DNA of 64,000 nt, from positions 1,591,695-1,655,694 of the forward strand of contig VCAZ01000022.1 in assembly GCA_005784505.1 (NCBI GenBank), read 5' to 3'. The notes under the pieces are model-generated. The model was not told the origin of the DNA. It did no database searches and saw nothing but the letters and a program-made list of their open reading frames with translations. The first letter of the stretch is position 1. Every line of letters starts with the position of its first letter. Both the position numbers and the translations under genes were made by a program. This DNA is from Bagarius yarrelli (lineage: Eukaryota; Chordata; Actinopteri; Siluriformes; Sisoridae). Shown piece after piece: positions 58,954-64,000 of this stretch.

Positions 58954-61900
58954 TCAGACGAAGGTGATGCGCGTGCGAGTGTTATTGATCTGCCACACAT
59001 TCAGTTCTTCGTACTCCTGAAGCGCAGAGTTAAACTGAGCCGGAGTGAAACCGCGCGACACACACCGGTGTTCTGCGTCAGCCATGCGTACGGCCCGTGC
59101 CTTTCCGCCTTCAGACACCAACTCGCGCACCAGAGAAAAGATCACATCAGCTGGACGCTGGGACCTATAAACAAACACAAACGGACAAAGACAAATATAC
59201 AGGAACGATTAATTAAGAAGCCGAACCAGAAGACAGTCGCAATCATCTGGATCTCTATTCAAATCTATTACTCTGATTTTTGTGCTGTCCTGTGCCATTC
59301 TGTACTTCTCACCTTCATTTCAGTGTTGTGTACTTTCACTTTATGGACCACGTTTTGTTTAATGTAAAATGTTACTAACAAAGGAAAAGGGACAGACCCA
59401 GAATGGGCATCTTTTCCAGCCCCTTCACACACACACAAAAAAATGTTTCAGAAGCTTTTGCTGGAGATTGTAGCGATGAGAAATTAGAATCCATTTACAG
59501 ATTATAATCTTTCTAAATCATTCGTTAAAGAAATCCTCCGAGTCACTTGATTCAGAAGGGACTGCTTTTTCCAGAACTGCTAAACTGAATGAAGCCCTAA
59601 AATCCACAGAATAGTCAGTGCTGCGAGTCTGAGGGATCCACACAAATTCAAGGTTCAGATGACTCAATACCTGCGATTTTGAGTCTCTTGTGTTTCCAAC
59701 ATGCACAAAGTTTCCTAAAGAAGTTGGCTAATAACTGCAGAACCAAGTTTCGGACCAACAACTACGAAGAACATATATGATGTTGGCAACAAGTAAACTT
59801 AGGACTCAACTGATGAGTGCCAATTTGCTTGTCTTTAATAGATTGTGTTGCTGTATTAAACCAAAACGAAAAGGACCCCAACAGCACGAATGCCAACTAT
59901 AATAAACAAATTAAAAAAAAAAAAAGACTATTTACAAATAAGTGTCACAGACATTTTTTATCTAGTTATGCCCCGTCTGGATAAGTATGAGTGCAATAAC
60001 GCAGTTCCACTTCCCTACCTTGTGACCGGAGTTAGCTTACACAAAAAAGCTTAAAGCTTCATTTTAGGGGCTTTAGTACACTATGGTGCAGGCAGAGCTC
60101 GTCTGGCCCTCAGATTTACCATTTAGAGTTTTTAAAAAACCTGCTTGCTTTCCTTAAGCAGGGGCAGTAGTGGCTCAAATGGTTAAGGTGCTGAGTTGCT
60201 GATCTGAAGACCAGAAACACCTGGGTTCAAGCCCCACCACTGGCAAGTCAACCACTGTTGGGTCCTTGAGCAAGACCCTTAACCCTTCCTGCTCCAGGGG
60301 CGCTGCATCATAGCTGACCCTGCGCCCTGACCCCAACTTACTAAGATGGGATATGCAAAAAATGCATTTCATTGGCTCCTTGCACAGTGACAATGAAGTT
60401 GAATATTTATTTATTTATTTTTATTTAATCAGTGCTTTTTAATTCTGTGATAAAATGTGCACTAAAATATTTACACCTGTAAAAGAATATATACTGTTGA
60501 ACTATAATACGTATATAAAAAGACTACACAGAGCTATGAGACAACGTTTCTGCACAAGTCTGACTTTCTTCAAATGCGTGTTTACCTGATGGTGGCCGAC
60601 TTATCAGGCTGCAACGAGTCTTTGCTCATCTCCATCAGCCTCATGGCTTCATTAACATCCTCCTTCTCCACCAACTCCACCATTCGGAGACGTGCCTGCA
60701 CCCCAAACGTGACAAATAATGAGCTTTAGTTACAGGCACACAATAACCAATACACACACACACACACACACACAGTGATGCTCTACAGCGAGTTGTGCCG
60801 GCACTGTCAGACCGAGACAAGTGCAATGCCTTATGGAAAATCCAGCAATTGCCCAAGTCTCCGCCTCTCAACACCAGCTACGCTTTCTATTGGTCTTGTT
60901 CTGCTTTCAAACTCCATTTCATCACACCAGCTTGTGACCGTTCGAGGCGTGGTCAGTTTTGCATGGGTTTGCACAGCGGGGAGTCAAGGCTGGATGCTAA
61001 CCCTGCAAAGCTGACCGCTGCCACGACATCCAGAGCGTGGAGAAGATGCTCTGTGAAGGTGCATAGCTCCCTCTGCTGGCTCACATGACACCTGATGACA
61101 AGCAGACACACCTTATTGCTTTGACAAGTGTGTTGTGCAGCTGTGTGTGTGAAGTGCTGGCTCTGCAGTAGGTCTTCTGTTTAGCTACCTGCACAAACAG
61201 CACTTTTAACACTCAGTCGCTTAGATCTTGGAGTCACGACCCCTGAACCCTGCACTAAACGACACCCTTATTAACACTATTTTATAAAAGCACAGTGAAT
61301 TGAAGGAGAAAAAATGTAAATAAATCAATAATTGCATGCAGCACTTTGCACAATATTCCATAATAACCCTGTTTCACAAAATCCTCCACAGACGTGTGGT
61401 TTTATCTCGCACGTGGCAGGTGTGAGACACAAGTGCCAACAATGCAGTAGAAAACAGACACACTACCTGCACTGTAAGCACTTTATCACACACTAACCGG
61501 GAGCTCATACCAGCAGAAATGTGGCGAGTGTGTGCACCAGGACAGCAAGCAGGAATTACGGGTAGGAAAAAAACTAAACAAAAAAACCAAAGCGTGTATG
61601 AGTAAATACCAAGGCTGTGGACAGGCGCAGGATGGACAGCAGGGTTCGGGCGGAGGTGAAGGTGGTATCCTTGCTGACTCGTGCCTCTTTCCTCATCTCT
61701 ACGTAAGCAGCCGTGATGTAATCAGTCAGGCCCTCGGGGACGACTGGCTGCTTCTTCTTACACTTACTAATGTATCGCCTACAGAGGAGAGAAAAGAAAC
61801 GGATGCAATCGGCAGTGCTACCATGTCAACTTTTGAAGCAATCTCAATTCTAATTATTAATTAATCACTAAACGTTATAAGTAATCTACGAGAGGATATC

Positions 61901-64000
61901 AGTGTTGTTCTATTCCACAGAATCCGATCCGTGTCTATGCCTACCTCATGAGCTTCATGTCGATAGGTGTATAGTGCATGGGTGGCTGTTTGCAGTGCTG
62001 GTGGACGTGTGTGATGTGCTGCGCGAGCCGCAGGTCTTTCTGGGTGTCTGGTTTGTCCTGGATGAGCCAGAGCAGGTCGAAACGTGACAGCAGGGCGGCT
62101 GGAAGCTGGATGTTCTGCTCGATGCTTTTGCGTGGGTTATAGCGGCCGAACGCAGGGTTCGCAGCGGCCAAAATAGAGCACCGTGCGTTCAGAGACGTCA
62201 TTATGCCCGCCTGTAAGAGCGACGCACGTTAGTAGTTATGGAAACAATATTTTAATTAAAGGCTGCGCACACACAATTTTAAAAACACTGCTTAAGAGTA
62301 AGAGTCAGTAAAGACTGTTTTAGGCACTTTCCTCTTCATGCACTATAGTAAACAGTTCTTAACATTTGACAGCCTCTCAAATGACCATAACACCTATACA
62401 GTACAATAAGATCAGAAGGTTTTGGGGTCCATTCCCAGAACAAGGGAGCAAAAGGCCAAAATCAGCCAATAAGATGAACTTCCTGTGTTTACTTAGCATC
62501 ATAAACCATGAACCATTTAGGTACATCAGCATGTACAAGCTTCTATCATTCACATTCCCGTTATGTTACCTTGGCGATAGAGATGGTCTGCTGCTCCATG
62601 ACCTCGTGGATGGCGGTTCGATCTGCGTCGGCCATTTTATCGAACTCGTCAATGCAACAAACACCCAGATCGGCCAGCACCAAAGCCCCACCCTCTAACG
62701 TCATTTCCCCGGTGACTGGATCACGCATCACCGCTGCAGTCAAGCCCACACCTGATGAACCACGGCCAGTGGTGTACTGACCTAGTGAGAGAAAGACAGA
62801 TAGAATGTAAGTGCCATTTTTCATTCAAAAGACAAAAATCACCAGTATGTCACACTCACTGCGTGGTGCCAGGCGATCGATATAAGACAGCAGCTGAGAT
62901 TTGGCCACACCGGGGTCTCCCATCAGACAAATATTAATGTTACCTGAGATCCGAACAGACAAAATTAATCATTCATGCCATTAAAACACTGCCTATCTGG
63001 AAAGCAAAGCCAATATACACACCCCTGATCTTCATGCCACGTGGGTTTTGCTCAACCCCACCCACCAGGAGCAACAGCAGTGCCTTCTTCACATCCTCAT
63101 GACCGTAGATTTCAGGTGCGATTGAACAGGCCAGTTTCTCATAGAAATCTTCCTCTATACAAAACATATCAGCACCACAGTTAAGATCTGCTCAATCAGC
63201 TAGTCAGGTAGTAAGTCGATGCAGGCTGACTGAAGAAGATCTGCCCACCTGTGATCTGTCTGAGCTCATCGTCTGTAAGCTCCTCCACCCCAAGTTCATC
63301 ATCCTCAGTCTTATTCATCAGTGTGATGGAGTGGGCCTCGAGATAGGTCTCAGATAACAGACCCTAAGATAAACACACCAGGTTTACCAACACTTACAAC
63401 ATGCAGTCAACAAACAGCACAATTTAGTGTTATAACATGACGCGTGTATGTTTTTACACACCTGTACGGCTTGTCGGAACCCAGTCCGCAGTAAAGGAAG
63501 GAAAACTCCAGACACGGTCACATGATCTCCAGGCTGAGCTCCACGCGTGTTCTCTCCACGCACTGACACGGTCATACTGCGTGGGATATTTCCGACCGGC
63601 ACTTGCTCACTCTGCGTAAACACACACAATGTAGAAAGAGAGAACATAAACACAAGTCGATTAAACACTGCTGACAACCAAGTTAATACAAGTGGTTGTA
63701 GTTTGAACCAATACACACTTACGTGCTCCTGAATGCGCAACTCCTGGAACTTCACAAACTTTGAGCCCCGTGTCTGGAGATACAGTCGCCCCCCGGACCT
63801 GTTGGTCACACACTCCTGGCTGGGACACATGATCAGCGGCATGAAGCTCTGAGAAGCGATCTGTAGGCACAAACCGTTTTAATTTGGTATGGATAATTAT
63901 ACAAATCACATTACGTGAAATACAGTGGGTGAATTTTGAATGTTACGTCCTCCTACCGGTTGGTAAGTCTCAGCACCGCACTGGTCACATGTATAGGTGG
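58954..64000 (-). CDS. mcm7: MCM7, replicative helicase subunit (5' end outside window)
   Basis: AAA+ subunit of the MCM2-7 replicative helicase. Exons in the window (minus): 64000-63957 (cut by the edge), 63860-63723, 63611-63462, 63363-63249, 63154-63023, 62943-62860, 62781-62570, 62210-61945, 61778-61610, 60695-60586, 59164-58954; all in frame, about 543 residues, so roughly the first 175 of about 720 are missing. N-terminal zinc-binding cysteines (CDQCGAETYQ, CPSQEC) are visible. Walker A is GDPGVAKS (exon at 62943), Walker B CIDEFDK (exon at 62781), and the arginine finger LLSRFDLLW (exon at 62210). GRGSSGVGLTAAV is the usual presensor-side loop. The C-terminus ends NVWQINNTRTRITFV. The intron 61609-60696 carries a microRNA cluster, as in other vertebrates. 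Confidence 0.98.
60161..60425 (+). mobile_element. tRNA-derived SINE, intact copy
   Basis: Pol III A box in TGGCTCAAATGG (60171-60182), B box GGGTTCAAGCC (60223-60233), a body with 'aaccactgttgggtccttga' and 'ctgaccctgcgccctgaccc', and a tail ending 'tgacaatgaagttg' plus (TTTA)n. It lies in the last MCM7 intron, on the strand opposite the gene. The family looks typical of catfish genomes (from memory). Confidence 0.85.
60796..60878 (-). ncRNA. mir25: mir-25 precursor
   Basis: The 3p mature strand (minus, 60828-60807, 22 nt) equals vertebrate miR-25, seed AUUGCAC. The 5p strand (60866-60846, starting AGGCGGAGACUUGGGCAAUU) pairs with it, and the outer stem resembles human mir-25. It is the last member of the cluster in an MCM7 intron and is co-transcribed with MCM7. 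Targets of the miR-25/92 seed family are inferred from family knowledge. Confidence 0.97.
60946..61021 (-). ncRNA. mir19d: mir-19d precursor
   Basis: The 3p strand (60975-60953, 23 nt) has the miR-19 seed GUGCAAA with the 'CCC' variant that I recall for fish miR-19d; the 5p arm (AGCUUUGCAGGGUUAGCAUC…) is complementary. The outer stem GGUCAG/CUGACC closes the hairpin. The mammalian mir-106b-25 cluster has no miR-19 member, so this keeps a fuller cluster. Confidence 0.93.
61141..61216 (-). ncRNA. mir93: mir-93 precursor
   Basis: The 5p mature strand (61207-61185, 23 nt) starts AAAAGUGCUGUUUGUGCAGG, miR-17-family seed AAAGUGC. The 3p arm (ACUGCAGAGCCAGCACUUCA) matches the known mir-93 3p layout. 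It is the second hairpin of the cluster in transcription order. Confidence 0.95.
61420..61494 (-). ncRNA. mir-17/106-type precursor
   Basis: The 5p strand (61485-61463, 23 nt) starts UAAAGUGCUUACAGUGCAGG, seed AAAGUGC; the 3p arm (ACUGCAUUGUUGGCACUUGU) is typical of miR-17/106/20 genes. It is the first hairpin of the cluster and sits where mammals have mir-106b. Whether it should be called mir-106b, mir-17-2 or mir-20 depends on nomenclature I cannot check. Confidence 0.95.

Noticed and set aside
63957..64000. MCM7 as a truncated gene
   Set aside because: The missing N-terminus is due to the window edge; the last visible exon is open to the right and in frame.

Overview
The window is nuclear DNA of a ray-finned (teleost) fish. 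The genes are split into many short exons with GT-AG introns, dinucleotide repeats are everywhere, and one gene (actinodin) belongs to a family known from fish and absent from tetrapods. The tRNA-derived SINE copies look to me like those of catfishes (Siluriformes). That last point is recognition from memory, not a search result.

Layout. 1-3.5 kb: gene-free flank with simple repeats and the ZBTB49 3' end. 3.5-10.6 kb (-): ZBTB49, a BTB/zinc-finger transcription factor. 11.5-13.9 kb (+): LYAR, a nucleolar zinc-finger protein. 15.3-18.4 kb (+): TMEM128. 20.2-27.1 kb (+): OTOP1, a proton channel. These four keep the order and relative orientation of human 4p16. 27.1-31.4 kb: gene-free, with transposon relics. 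31.4-38.4 kb (-) and 38.7-44.3 kb (+): EVC2 and EVC, the divergent pair whose products form the ciliary Hedgehog regulator. 44.9-48.0 kb (+): COPS6. 48-52 kb: gene-free. 52.0-55.7 kb (-): an actinodin gene. 55.7-58.8 kb: gene-free, with an 80-bp tandem repeat. 58.9-64.0 kb (-): MCM7, running off the right edge, with a four-member miR-17/93/19/25 cluster in one intron.

Two ancestral blocks meet here: a 4p16-like block (ZBTB49 to EVC) and a 7q22-like block (COPS6, MCM7). In human, COPS6 and MCM7 are convergent immediate neighbours; here the actinodin gene lies between them. All gene models below were assembled by hand from splice-site and reading-frame continuity. Every internal exon junction keeps frame unless stated.

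I see no clear undescribed system. The observations most worth checking are an in-frame 13-residue duplication in COPS6, the placement of actinodin at the COPS6/MCM7 junction, sense-strand (CA)n/(TG)n tracts hugging intron ends, the intronic microRNA cluster, and an 80-bp repeat carrying palindromic GAACGTTC motifs.
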